Positions 43,141 to 51,159 are shown, counted from the stretch's first letter. The stretch: 64,000 bases of DNA from Roseibium sp. Sym1 (GCF_027359675.1 NZ_CP114786.1:2578501-2642500); one strand, 5' to 3'. Translations and numbers: made by a program. The notes: generated by a model not told the origin, from the sequence alone.

Positions 43141-43840
43141 CTTCTTCCCGTTGCTTGCTCTGGAGCGCCCATACCCGAAGCACAGCGCTCGGCAAGGCAG
43201 ATTTGAGGTACGTTGCTCAAAAGTTAACTATCGTCAATTTCGATCAGGCGCCAGACAAATATCAGGAACCGCACCCGAGTCAACAAAGCTGCTGTGGTGC
43301 AAGGCGACTTCGAATTGCGGAAGAAAATTTCCTGTCACGGGTTAGGATCAGGAGACAATCATTTGGTTGAGAGGGAGCGGCAAACGGCGATGGGCTGCAA
43401 GGACAAGCGTGAAAAGCGGGTTTCCTGCCCGGCTCACGCGGATTGATGCAGCAGAGCGAAGCCGTTTCTGTGTTGCTGCGGGACAGGGGGAATGTGTCCG
43501 GCCACGTCGTTGCAAATCTTTGGAAACCGGATGGTTTCCAAAGATTTGCGCCTCGTATCCGATCACGCGCACCCCGGCCAATTCAACCGAATGAAAGGCT
43601 CATGGCCCCAGAGAATTGAGGATTCTGCCAATGGTGGCATTGACTGAGAGAAGTTGCGGTGCCTAAGCTCGATGCCCTGATAAGGATTTGCTTTTTCGCC
43701 GGTATGCAAGCGCTTCGGAACGCCGTTCTGTTTGCACAAGTTTTATGCACGAAACGTCAGGGCGAAAGCGCCAAATCTCCAGTCTGTTGCTTGAAAAGGA
43801 TGGGCGGGCCGCCGCAAAAACACTTGGGACAATGTAATTA
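43141..43840. other. Long divergent intergenic region between tkt and the DUF4164 gene
   Basis: 700 bp without a supported gene. ORFs within it on either strand show no protein features. It must contain promoters for tkt (leftward) and DUF4164-zapA (rightward). Its outstanding feature is the perfect inverted repeat at 43512-43549. A small RNA could also be encoded here, but no terminator was found to place one. Confidence 0.55.
43512..43549. repeat. Perfect 17-bp inverted repeat with 4-nt loop
   Basis: GCAAATCTTTGGAAACC (43512-43528), loop GGAT, and the exact reverse complement (43533-43549). No T-run follows on either strand, so it is not a standard terminator. It lies between divergent promoters. 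Confidence 0.9.
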
Positions 43841-44137
43841 ATGGCGGAAGTCGACTGCATGGAAAAGACCAGCCTTGCTGACGCGGTGAGACGCCTGGAC
43901 CAGGCTGTGGGTCAGCTGGAAACCGCCGTCCAGCGGCGTATGGACGCTGACCGCTCCCTTAACGCCCTGCAGGACGATCTGCAAAGACTGGGCGAAGACA
44001 GATCCCAGCTTGCTGCCTCTCTCGATGAAAGCGAAGCCCGCGCCTCCAGGCTGGAAGAAGCCAACAAGGATGTGTCCCGGCGGCTTGTCTCTGCCATGGA
44101 AACCATTCGCAGCGTGCTCGACGCGCACGGGGGATAG
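43841..44137 (+). CDS. DUF4164 family coiled-coil protein
   Basis: A 98-residue protein, almost wholly coiled coil (LADAVRRLDQAVGQLETAVQRR, EDRSQLAASLDESEARASRLEEANKDVSRR), matching DUF4164. The family is found directly upstream of zapA in Rhizobiales, so a role with the division protein is plausible but unproven. It could start at ATG 43841 or at 43859 (MEKTSLADA), the latter having GGAAG at better spacing. zapA follows 6 nt later. Confidence 0.82.
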   Translation: MAEVDCMEKTSLADAVRRLDQAVGQLETAVQRRMDADRSLNALQDDLQRLGEDRSQLAASLDESEARASRLEEANKDVSRRLVSAMETIRSVLDAHGG

Positions 44138-44143
44138 GTTCGC

Positions 44144-44524
44144 ATGGCTCAGATCACCGTCACCATCAACGGCAAATCCTTCCGCATGGCCTGTGACGAC
44201 GGCGAGGAAGAGCGGCTCCAGGGACTCGCGGGACGGTTCGACGGCTGGATCAACGAGCTGCGCGGGGCCTTCGGCGAGATCGGCGACCAGCGCCTCACCG
44301 TCATGGCCGGTATCATGGCAACAGACCAGGTCTCCGAGCTGGAGCGCAAGGTGGCGCAGCTGGAAGAGGATCTGGCCGAGGCCCGGAAGCAGCAGGTGTC
44401 CGCCCTCGACGACATGAGCCAGAACGAGGAAGAGCTTTCCAGGGCGGTCAACCAGGCCGCAGCGCGTATCGAGAGCCTTGCGGACAGTCTTTCCAAGAGC
44501 CTCAAATCATCCGAGGCCTCCTGA
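44144..44524 (+). CDS. zapA: Cell division protein ZapA
   Basis: A 126-residue ZapA, which bundles FtsZ filaments at the septum. The N-terminal half is the conserved globular region (AQITVTINGKSFRMACDDGEEERLQGLA, RLTVMAGIMATDQV), and the second half a coiled coil used for dimerisation. It is cotranscribed with the DUF4164 gene. In alphaproteobacteria zapA is usually followed by 6S RNA and fau; here 2.9 kb of minus-strand DNA (HET-C-like, radical SAM and peptide genes) intervenes. Confidence 0.9.
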   Translation: MAQITVTINGKSFRMACDDGEEERLQGLAGRFDGWINELRGAFGEIGDQRLTVMAGIMATDQVSELERKVAQLEEDLAEARKQQVSALDDMSQNEEELSRAVNQAAARIESLADSLSKSLKSSEAS

Positions 44525-44571
44525 TCCGGCCGCGGCCGCATCTGTCTCGGCGGTCTGACAGTGCCTTTCTT

Positions 44572-45234
44572 TCAGTTGGTTTCCCGCAAACCGCGCATGA
44601 TTTCGACAAGATCCTCGAGATCCGGCGGCGTTTCGACCGCCGTTGCCGCAATTGCCGCCGGCGGTAGCTGCGCCAATCGGCTGAATTGTAGCTTTGAGGC
44701 GGCGAGCGCGGCGGAAAAGGCCAGGTCGAAGTAACTTTTGCCCGTGTTCGGTCCGGAGGAGACGACTTTCGATCCTTCCGGCGACTTGGGACTGTCCTTG
44801 TTGAGCTGACTGTGGGACGGTGCCCCGGGCCCGCAGAGCTTGGGCGAGCCGAGGGACCAGGTTCCGCTGACGATATTGGCCGGCAACGACGACAGCTTCA
44901 AATCCCAGGTTGGAACCGGATCGCTGTCCAGATGCAACTCGATCCAGTTCGAGTGCGCGTAGAAGTCCTGGACCGTGTGCAGTAACGCGCCGAAGGAGAC
45001 CAGCGCTGCGTCGGACCGATTGCCTTGCGTATCAATCGCGTTCCACTCGTCGTCGATATGGCCGATCCCGCCCGGAAAATCGCAGTTGTCGAAGTGGATG
45101 AAACTTTTCGTCTGGAAAAGATCCTGCGCGATGTTTGCCGCGACCACAATGCCGAGCTGCTGACTGTCCAAAAGGGTGCCGTTCGCCAATTCGGTGATTT
45201 CCCCGTGATATCCGATTTCAAATTCGACCGACAT
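44572..45234 (-). CDS. HET-C-like putative zinc hydrolase
   Basis: A 220-residue protein with two clustered His/Asp motifs: SFIHFDNCDFPGGIGHIDDEW (about residues 44-64) and LLHTVQDFYAHSNWIEL (84-100). HTVQDFYAHSNW is the hallmark of HET-C/VWA7-type proteins, related to zinc-dependent phospholipase C. Likely metal ligands are His47, His86, Asp90 and His94. No signal peptide is seen. It is the last gene of the minus-strand peptide locus, 126 nt after the radical SAM gene. A role in processing, immunity or an independent lipase activity is open. ATG 45240 is an alternative start. Confidence 0.72.
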   Translation of the reverse strand: MSVEFEIGYHGEITELANGTLLDSQQLGIVVAANIAQDLFQTKSFIHFDNCDFPGGIGHIDDEWNAIDTQGNRSDAALVSFGALLHTVQDFYAHSNWIELHLDSDPVPTWDLKLSSLPANIVSGTWSLGSPKLCGPGAPSHSQLNKDSPKSPEGSKVVSSGPNTGKSYFDLAFSAALAASKLQFSRLAQLPPAAIAATAVETPPDLEDLVEIMRGLRETN

Positions 45235-45360
45235 GGGCATCTCTCTGCTCACAAGGGATTGCTGGATGATCCTGCTTTCGCGTGACTTTATGCGGAAGCA
45301 GGAAATTTCATTCTTTCAATAAGTTGCGGCATCTTTCGCGTCCGGTTGAACGCGGTTTCC

Positions 45361-46758
45361 CTAGTTCAGGAAAGGCCCGCCACAATTGGGGTCCTTGGCA
45401 AGGTATTTGCCGCTCTGGTTAAACGCGTCGACAAAGCACGACGTCCTGCACATGTGCAGCTTGCTGCATTTTGCGCAGTCCGGATCGATCCGTGCCGGGT
45501 CGACGGTTCTCTCCCGGAGCGCCTGAAACGCGTCCCCCTGCCAGATCGCTCTCAGGCCGCTGTCGAAAACGTTGCCGTAGGTGAAGTCCTTGACACCGTG
45601 CATCTTGTCGCAAACCGAGACGTCACCGCTCGGAAAGATGGACATGCCCATATTGATCCCGCCGCAGGGGTACCAGTCATCCTGACCCCATTTCCTGGTG
45701 GCGTCCTTCGGCGGGTGTATCGTGCAAACGGACATGTATTCATCCCGCTTGGCGAGAACGGCTTTTCGCACCTCAAGGAGTTCACCGGTCGAGATGTTGT
45801 CCGAAAGGTTCGCCCCGGAATTCAAGGCTCCGCTTTCCATGTAGGAGATGCCGATTTCAGAGACGCCGAGATCCGCCAGCATGTCTATCATGGGAACGAT
45901 CAGATGCCGGTTTTTCGGTGTGAGCACGCATTTGATGACGACGCGGATTCCGCTGTCGACGAGGTGCTCGATCGCTTTCAGGACCTTTGGAAACTGCCCT
46001 TTGGACCGGGTGATTTCGTCATGAAGCTCCGCATTCGGGGCGTCGAAGCTGATCGTGATTTCCTTCATGCCGGCGGCGGCCAGGCGCTGGGCATATTCGG
46101 GGCTTGTGCCGATGACGGTGCCGTTGCTCGTCATTGTCGGGATCATGCCACGGCTCAGGCCACGCTCAATCAGCTCCAGCCAGCCCTTGAATATTGTGGG
46201 CTCTCCTCCTGTCAGTCCCAGAAAGACGACACCCCAATCCGCGGCTTCATCGACCAGGCCCAGGCATTTGTCAAAGGTCCACATCTTGCCGTCCGGCTGC
46301 AGCAGGTCCTGGTAGCAGTAGGAACAGTTGAAGTTGCACTTGAAGGTCAGCGTGATGTTGATTCCGGCCGGGACAGGCCATTGGCCGTAGGTGGCATTTG
46401 CGATGGCCGCGTCGTCGCCGGGATAGAGAAAATCGCTGGGGGACAGACGGGCTTGAGGCATGCTGTCCGGTGCCGCCGATCTGGGAACCTGTTTCACAAA
46501 TACCTGAAACTGATCGATAAACCGGGCAATGCGTGGCTCTGCGTCTGCTGGGGGAAGCCGGAAGGTCGAGCCGAAAAGATAGGAGATTTCCGGTAAGGTA
46601 TAGGTGCCGTTGCAGAGGCTGAGGAAGAAAGCCTCGGAAGGGTGAATCATGCGGATCAGCGACGGATGGTGGCCATGCACCAATGCGTAGCCGTTCATGG
46701 GTTTGAGGTAGATGCCATCCTTGAGTTTGGGGGCTGGCAGAGCTTGCTGATAGGTCAT
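45361..46758 (-). CDS. Radical SAM/SPASM peptide-modifying enzyme with PqqD-like domain
   Basis: A 465-residue enzyme. Residues 12-85 form a PqqD-like winged helix (YLKPMNGYALVHGHHPSLI, SEAFFLSLCNGTYTLPEI), the RiPP recognition element. The radical SAM cluster motif is CNFNCSYC, with Cys141, Cys145 and Cys148, followed by GLTGGEPTIFKGW. The C-terminal SPASM domain is complete: C365-x12-G-x4-C383, C428-x2-C431-x5-C437-x3-C441, and C459, ligating two further FeS clusters. This architecture is that of sactipeptide/ranthipeptide-type maturases that cross-link cysteines or other residues in a precursor. The 62-residue Cys-tailed peptide encoded just upstream is the obvious substrate. Confidence 0.9.
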   Translation of the reverse strand: MTYQQALPAPKLKDGIYLKPMNGYALVHGHHPSLIRMIHPSEAFFLSLCNGTYTLPEISYLFGSTFRLPPADAEPRIARFIDQFQVFVKQVPRSAAPDSMPQARLSPSDFLYPGDDAAIANATYGQWPVPAGINITLTFKCNFNCSYCYQDLLQPDGKMWTFDKCLGLVDEAADWGVVFLGLTGGEPTIFKGWLELIERGLSRGMIPTMTSNGTVIGTSPEYAQRLAAAGMKEITISFDAPNAELHDEITRSKGQFPKVLKAIEHLVDSGIRVVIKCVLTPKNRHLIVPMIDMLADLGVSEIGISYMESGALNSGANLSDNISTGELLEVRKAVLAKRDEYMSVCTIHPPKDATRKWGQDDWYPCGGINMGMSIFPSGDVSVCDKMHGVKDFTYGNVFDSGLRAIWQGDAFQALRERTVDPARIDPDCAKCSKLHMCRTSCFVDAFNQSGKYLAKDPNCGGPFLN

Positions 46759-46830
46759 GGCGTCGCTTCCCTGGGCTTTTGCCGGTCGAACTGCCGGATC
46801 TTCCGTCTGGCTGAAGAGGGGTCGGAGTGG

Positions 46831-46864
46831 AAAGAAAGAATGTCCGGCGCTCGTCGCGCCGGAC
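46831..46864 (-). terminator. Attenuator-like hairpin between peptide and radical SAM genes
   Basis: A perfect 9-bp stem GTCCGGCGC/GCGCCGGAC with 5-nt loop (46864-46842 read on the minus strand), followed by ATTCTTTCTTTCC. The U-rich but interrupted tail suggests partial termination, giving more peptide message than enzyme message. Confidence 0.7.
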
Positions 46865-46873
46865 ACCAGGATT

Positions 46874-47062
46874 TCAAAGCGGTTGAACCTGGATGCAGGT
46901 CGAAAGAATGTTCCAGCACCCCGACTCGCAACTTGCTTTCTCCGCACCGCTGGACAACCTCTTGGCACGGGCTTCGGCGCGATCTGCTTCGGCGCGAAGT
47001 TGTTCCGCCAAGCCTTTCAGGTACTCAGGCGTGTGGAGAAGGCCCGGTTTGTCATCTGCCAT
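46874..47062 (-). CDS. Candidate RiPP precursor peptide
   Basis: A 62-residue peptide. Residues 1-42 form a charged, helical leader (MADDKPGLLHTPEYLKG, then Ala/Glu/Arg-rich). The C-terminal 19 or so residues are the likely core: CESGCWNILSTCIQVQPL, with Cys45, Cys49 and Cys56 (C-x3-C-x6-C). The ATG at 47062 has AGAGAGGAA 7 nt upstream, a strong site; the ORF runs further up without one. It precedes the radical SAM/SPASM gene with an attenuator between. I know no described RiPP class with this core. Confidence 0.8.
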   Translation of the reverse strand: MADDKPGLLHTPEYLKGLAEQLRAEADRAEARAKRLSSGAEKASCESGCWNILSTCIQVQPL

Positions 47063-47466
47063 GAGATATTCCTCTCTTTTTTGGACATGTTGCAAAAAAG
47101 GCCGACAGCGCATGCCTCAAAAAGCATTGCCATTTGAGTGTATTAGAAACAATGTCGACCACAAGTTGCATATTGTGAATTTGATTCAAATTTATCAACA
47201 ATATAAAATATTCGCTCGAATTGATGAATCTACTTAGGCCTACAAACTTTTGTTTGAAATAATTATGCTTTTTCGTAACTAAGTATGATTTCGTATGTGC
47301 CTATTTTTTATTTAATTACCTCTTGGTAAGGCATGATCCGAATGCATCGCGGCAAAGGCCGAAAACCGGACAGGTCTTTTTCGGGGTGAGCTTTCTGAAG
47401 CGGTTCGTTTGTGGCGAATTCCATGCCGCTCTGGTAATTGCGGCGAGGCCGGATTATATGCGGTAG
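47063..47466. other. AT-rich promoter region of the peptide locus
   Basis: About 400 bp without a gene. Bases 47110-47335 are strikingly AT-rich against a high-GC genome, which fits acquired DNA and a strong promoter. It contains the candidate promoter at 47170-47198 for leftward transcription. The right end grades into the 6S RNA upstream region. Confidence 0.65.
47170..47198 (-). promoter_or_regulatory. Candidate promoter with embedded palindrome for the peptide locus
   Basis: On the minus strand TTGATA (47198-47193) and CAATAT (47175-47170) are 17 bp apart. The spacer holds a 15-bp palindrome, AATTTGA-x-TCAAATT (47178-47192), where a repressor could block RNA polymerase. The -10 match is only fair. 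Confidence 0.45.
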
Positions 47467-47620
47467 TTGCGGCTGCCCGATACGTCAGGAACATTATCCC
47501 CGGGGCCTTACGCATTCCTTCGGGAGCTGTCCCTGCGCTGGGCCGTGGTCCGTTGCATACGGCGCCCACCTACATTGTAGGTTCTCCGGGATTGCAGATC
47601 CAACGGTCGGGCGGCTGCGC
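47467..47620 (+). ncRNA. ssrS: 6S RNA
   Basis: About 154 nt. The ends form a 12-bp closing stem, GCGGCTGCCCGA (47469-47480) with TCGGGCGGCTGC (47607-47618), allowing G-U pairs. The 3' half has GGCGCCCACCTACATTGTAGG, resembling alphaproteobacterial 6S sequences, and the gene stands directly before fau, the classic 6S location. 6S RNA mimics an open promoter to sequester housekeeping RNA polymerase. Exact ends are estimated. Confidence 0.75.
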
Positions 47621-47667
47621 ATTTCCTTCCGAAAGAGAGCGGGCCGGTAAATATTGTTTGAGGGCCC

Positions 47668-48246
47668 ATGATCGATCCTGTTTCCACAGCAGATGAAAAA
47701 GCCGCATTGCGCAAGGTGGTCCTGGCGCGCCGGAAGGCCATGCCGGTCACGGACCGTATCGAACGCAGCCTCGCGCTGGTCGATCACGTCGACGACTTGC
47801 CTCTGCCGCCAGGGGCCGTCGTCTCAGGCTTCTGGCCGATCCGGGACGAGATCGACCCGAGGCCGCTGCTGGACAGGCTCCGCCAGAAAGGTCATGTGCT
47901 TTGCCTGCCGGTGATGGTCGGTCCGAACCTGATTTTCCGCCGTCTGGACCGCGACACCGAGCTGGTGCCAGCCGGTTTCGGCTGCATGGAACCAGGACCC
48001 GAAGCGCAGGAGTTGCGCCCCGACGTCCTGTTGATGCCGCTGGCCGGGTTCGATGCCCGCGCAAACCGCATCGGTTACGGCAAGGCCTTTTACGACAACG
48101 CGATTGCGAGCCTTGAAAAATCAGGTCCCCTGGTGCGCATCGGCCTTGCCTTTGCCATTCAGGAGGTTGACCGCGTGCCCGCGGAAGCGCATGACAAGCC
48201 CTTGAATGGAATCCTGACCGAACGCGGATACCGCGCGTTCGACTGA
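47668..48246 (+). CDS. fau: 5-formyltetrahydrofolate cyclo-ligase
   Basis: A 192-residue enzyme that converts 5-formyl-THF to 5,10-methenyl-THF with ATP. It has KAALRKVVLARRKAM at the N-terminus, GFWPIRDEIDPRPLL, and the C-terminal PLAGFDARANRIGYGKAFYDNAI motif (GxGxGYYD type) that binds ATP. The usual second tyrosine is replaced in KAFYDN. ATG 47668 follows GAGGGCCC. It follows 6S RNA, as is usual, and precedes ymdB. Confidence 0.92.
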   Translation: MIDPVSTADEKAALRKVVLARRKAMPVTDRIERSLALVDHVDDLPLPPGAVVSGFWPIRDEIDPRPLLDRLRQKGHVLCLPVMVGPNLIFRRLDRDTELVPAGFGCMEPGPEAQELRPDVLLMPLAGFDARANRIGYGKAFYDNAIASLEKSGPLVRIGLAFAIQEVDRVPAEAHDKPLNGILTERGYRAFD

Positions 48247-48260
48247 TCCCGCGAGGACTT

Positions 48261-49106
48261 ATGCGTATCTTGTTTCTGGGCGATCTGGTCGGCCGTGCCG
48301 GCCGGACCGCCGCCATCGAGGAATTGCCCGGACTGGTCGAGGACAACCAGCTGGATTTCGTGATTGTGAACGGCGAAAATGCCGCTGCCGGCTTCGGGAT
48401 CACCGAAGCCATCCTCCAGGACGTGCTGGACGCCGGCGCCGACGTCGTGACCACGGGCAACCACGTCTGGGACCAGCGCGACACGCTGGTCTATATCGAG
48501 CGCCAGGACCGGCTGTTGCGGCCGGTGAACTACCCCGCCGGCACGCCGGGGCGGGGCGCGCATCTTTATACGGCCCGCAACGGGGCCCGGGTGATGGTTG
48601 CCAATGTCATGGGCCGCGTCTTCATGGATTCGCTCGACGACCCGTTCGCCGCCATCGACAAGGCGGTCAACGACTGCCCGCTCGGAGACGTTGCCGATGC
48701 CATCATCGTCGACATGCATGCCGAGGCCACCAGCGAGAAACAGGCCATGGGCCATTTCCTCGACGGCCGGGTGTCCCTCGTGGTCGGCACGCACACACAT
48801 GTGCCGACGGCGGATCACCAGATCCTGGAAAACGGCACCGCCTACATGTCCGACGCCGGAATGTGCGGTGCCTATGACAGCGTGCTGGGCATGGAAAAGG
48901 ACGAGCCGGTCAACCGGTTCCAGCGCAAGATTCCCGGATCCCGTTTCACGCCGGCAGCCGGTGATCCCACGGTTTGCGGGGTCGCCATCGAGACCGACGA
49001 CCGCACGGGCCTTGCGGAACGGATCGCGCCGCTTCGGATCGGCGGGCGGCTGGAGCCGGTGCTGCCGCCGTTCTGGAACGGTGGCCAGGCTGCCTCGAGC
49101 CGATAA
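48261..49106 (+). CDS. ymdB: TIGR00282/YmdB family metallophosphoesterase
   Basis: A 281-residue calcineurin-like phosphodiesterase. Metal-binding motifs are MRILFLGDLVGRAGR, VNGENAAAGFGIT, TTGNHVWDQ and GTHTHVPTADH. Bacillus YmdB hydrolyses 2',3'-cAMP and affects biofilm and sporulation; the role here is inferred from family. It is 14 bp after fau on the same strand, in a fau-ymdB-yebC run common in alphaproteobacteria. Confidence 0.9.
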   Translation: MRILFLGDLVGRAGRTAAIEELPGLVEDNQLDFVIVNGENAAAGFGITEAILQDVLDAGADVVTTGNHVWDQRDTLVYIERQDRLLRPVNYPAGTPGRGAHLYTARNGARVMVANVMGRVFMDSLDDPFAAIDKAVNDCPLGDVADAIIVDMHAEATSEKQAMGHFLDGRVSLVVGTHTHVPTADHQILENGTAYMSDAGMCGAYDSVLGMEKDEPVNRFQRKIPGSRFTPAAGDPTVCGVAIETDDRTGLAERIAPLRIGGRLEPVLPPFWNGGQAASSR

Positions 49107-49193
49107 TTTCGCCGAACTGGATTTTCAGAGCCAACTTGCCTATAAGCGGCGCAGTTTTTCACCGACATCATCCGTAGAGAGCCGAGAAGAGCC

Positions 49194-49940
49194 ATGGCAG
49201 GCCATTCAAAATTCAAGAACATCATGCACCGCAAGGGCCGCCAGGACGCGGCCCGTTCCAAGATGTTCTCCAAGCTGTCCAAGGAAATCACCGTCGCGGC
49301 GAAAATGGGCGATCCGGACCCGGACGCCAACCCGCGCCTGCGCCTGGCCGTCCAGAACGCCAAGGCCCAGTCCATGCCGAAGGACAACATCCAGCGGGCG
49401 ATCAACAAGTCCCAGGCGGGCGATGCAGAGTCTTACGAGGAGATCCGCTACGAGGGCTACGGCCCAGCAGGCGTCGCCGTCGTCGTCGAGGCCCTGACCG
49501 ACAACCGCAACCGCTCCGCGTCCAACATCCGCTCCTATTTCACCAAATGCGGCGGATCGCTCGGCGAAACCGGGTCGGTCTCCTTCATGTTCGACCGGGT
49601 CGGCGAGATTGTCTACAAGCCGGAGGCCGGTGAAGCCGAAGCTGTGCTGGAAGCCGCGATCGAGGCCGGTGCGGAAGACGTCCAGTCCGACGAGAACGGT
49701 CACACGATCTATTCCGCCTTTGAAGACCTCAACGAGGTCGCCAGGGCTCTGGAGGACGCGTTGGGCGAGGCGGACTCCACCAAGATCATCTGGAAGCCTC
49801 AGAACCTGACCCCGGTCGACGCCGACAAGGCTCAGACCCTGATGAAGCTGATCGACATGCTCGAAGACGATGACGACGTCCAGAACGTCTACGCCAATTT
49901 CGACGTCGACGAGGAAACCCTGGCGGCGCTGGCCTCCTGA
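49194..49940 (+). CDS. yebC: YebC/PmpR family regulator
   Basis: A 248-residue YebC-type protein beginning [32 protein letters not shown], the family N-terminus, and containing [20 protein letters not shown] and [16 protein letters not shown]. YebC proteins bind DNA or, in recent work on relatives, help ribosomes at proline stretches. It lies upstream of the ruv genes as in many alphaproteobacteria. A good terminator follows. Confidence 0.93.
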   Translation: MAGHSKFKNIMHRKGRQDAARSKMFSKLSKEITVAAKMGDPDPDANPRLRLAVQNAKAQSMPKDNIQRAINKSQAGDAESYEEIRYEGYGPAGVAVVVEALTDNRNRSASNIRSYFTKCGGSLGETGSVSFMFDRVGEIVYKPEAGEAEAVLEAAIEAGAEDVQSDENGHTIYSAFEDLNEVARALEDALGEADSTKIIWKPQNLTPVDADKAQTLMKLIDMLEDDDDVQNVYANFDVDEETLAALAS

Positions 49941-49965
49941 CCGGTTTCTGCCCGGCCTGACTTCT

Positions 49966-49992
49966 AAAACCCCGGCCCGGCCGGGGTTTTTT
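49966..49992 (+). terminator. Intrinsic terminator after yebC
   Basis: AAAACCCCGG and CCGGGGTTTT pair around a 5-nt loop (49966-49990) followed by TT; six T in all. Confidence 0.9.
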
Positions 49993-50055
49993 ATGCGGCA
50001 TCTTTCTGTCGTCCGCGAAGACGAAAGAGAAGTCCGGACTGATCAAGGAAGCTTC

Positions 50056-50364
50056 ATGTTCAATATCTACGACCTGACCCAGAAGGACCCGAAGACCCTG
50101 CAGGAACGGGCGCTGAAACTGGCCGAGGAAGCGGGCGAGCTGGCGCAGGCGGTGCTGTCGGCGACTGGTGCGCCGGGCAGCGGCTACAAGAACCGGACGC
50201 TGGCCGATGTCCGCGAGGAAGCCGCGGATGCGGCGATCGTTGCGCTGAGTGTCCTGGCGCAGGCCTGCGACAGCCGCGAGGAGTTCGAGGCCGAGCTCGA
50301 TCGCCTGATGGCGGAAAAATGCGCCAAGTGGCAGGAGAAGCTAATCGAGCGCTCGTCGGGATAA
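50056..50364 (+). CDS. MazG-like nucleotide pyrophosphohydrolase domain protein
   Basis: A 102-residue all-alpha protein with the MazG metal-binding pattern: EEAGELAQAVL (ExxExx) and REEAADAAIVAL (ExxD) in the usual spacing. Such proteins cleave non-canonical or excess NTPs to monophosphates. Substrate not predictable. The start at ATG 50056 (MFNIYDLTQKD) has AAGGAAG upstream; the longer ORF from 49870 is antisense-like extension through yebC and the terminator. Confidence 0.83.
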   Translation: MFNIYDLTQKDPKTLQERALKLAEEAGELAQAVLSATGAPGSGYKNRTLADVREEAADAAIVALSVLAQACDSREEFEAELDRLMAEKCAKWQEKLIERSSG

Positions 50365-50397
50365 GATCGTCCTGGAGTGCTTTGCTGCAGGAACCGA

Positions 50398-51159
50398 CTA
50401 CCGGAACAGCGGGTCGAGGGCGGGCATGCTGGTGAGTGCCGCGAGCGCGATCAGGCCGTAGGCGAGCTTCCGGTAAAGCGCGGGATCGGCCTTCCTGAAA
50501 CCGTTCGATCCGAGATAGATCGCGAGCGCGTAGACGGGGACCGCCACGAACAGCAGGTGGAACACCTTCACGGTGAAGAAGCCGTTGAGGACATAGGCCG
50601 CGAAGGTGCCGATGCTGGCCAGCGCGAAGAACACGATCAGGTTGGCCCGCACGATGGCCGGTTCCCTGGCGCTGGACAGCCAGAAGGCGACCACCGGCGG
50701 ACCCGAGACCTGAGAGACGCCTCCCAGGACACCCGCAACGGCACCGACAGCGAAGGAAACGGGCCTCGTCGGTTTGCTCCGGTAGCGCCAGCCCGAAATC
50801 AGCAGCAGCAACAGTCCGGTGACAATGGCGAAGATGAACCAGCGCAGAGCAAGCACATCCGTGTTGGCCAGCAGCCAGGCGCCGGACTGAACGAAAATGA
50901 CCGCGCCGATGACGGCCGGGAGCACGGTTGTCCAGTCGCACAGTCTCAGGGCGCGGATGACCAGGGGCAGGGCGACAAGCCCGTCGATGAACAGGAAGGC
51001 GGCGGCGGCCGTCGACGGCAGCATGACGCTCGTTGCCACCGGCATGAAGATCATGCCCGCGCCGAAGCCGGCGAAACCGCGCACGCAACCGGCAACGAAC
51101 AGGACAGCGGCCAGAAAGGCCAGGAGGTGCGGTGGAAACGAGTTGAAGATGTCGAACAT
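50398..51159 (-). CDS. TauE/SafE family permease
   Basis: A 253-residue membrane protein with about eight helices. Motifs are VRGFAGFGAGMIFMPVA in the first half and GVLGGVSQVSGPPVVAFWL in the second, as in TauE/SafE transporters. It is the only minus-strand gene between yebC and ruvC, so its presence interrupts a common alphaproteobacterial gene order. ATG 51159 gives the normal length; the ORF to 51465 overlaps ruvC antisense. Confidence 0.87.
   Translation of the reverse strand: MFDIFNSFPPHLLAFLAAVLFVAGCVRGFAGFGAGMIFMPVATSVMLPSTAAAAFLFIDGLVALPLVIRALRLCDWTTVLPAVIGAVIFVQSGAWLLANTDVLALRWFIFAIVTGLLLLLISGWRYRSKPTRPVSFAVGAVAGVLGGVSQVSGPPVVAFWLSSAREPAIVRANLIVFFALASIGTFAAYVLNGFFTVKVFHLLFVAVPVYALAIYLGSNGFRKADPALYRKLAYGLIALAALTSMPALDPLFR

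Noticed and set aside
46969..47113. Longer form of the candidate precursor peptide starting at 47113
   Set aside because: The ATG at 47062 has an excellent ribosome site and the extra 17 residues lie across a T-rich leader.
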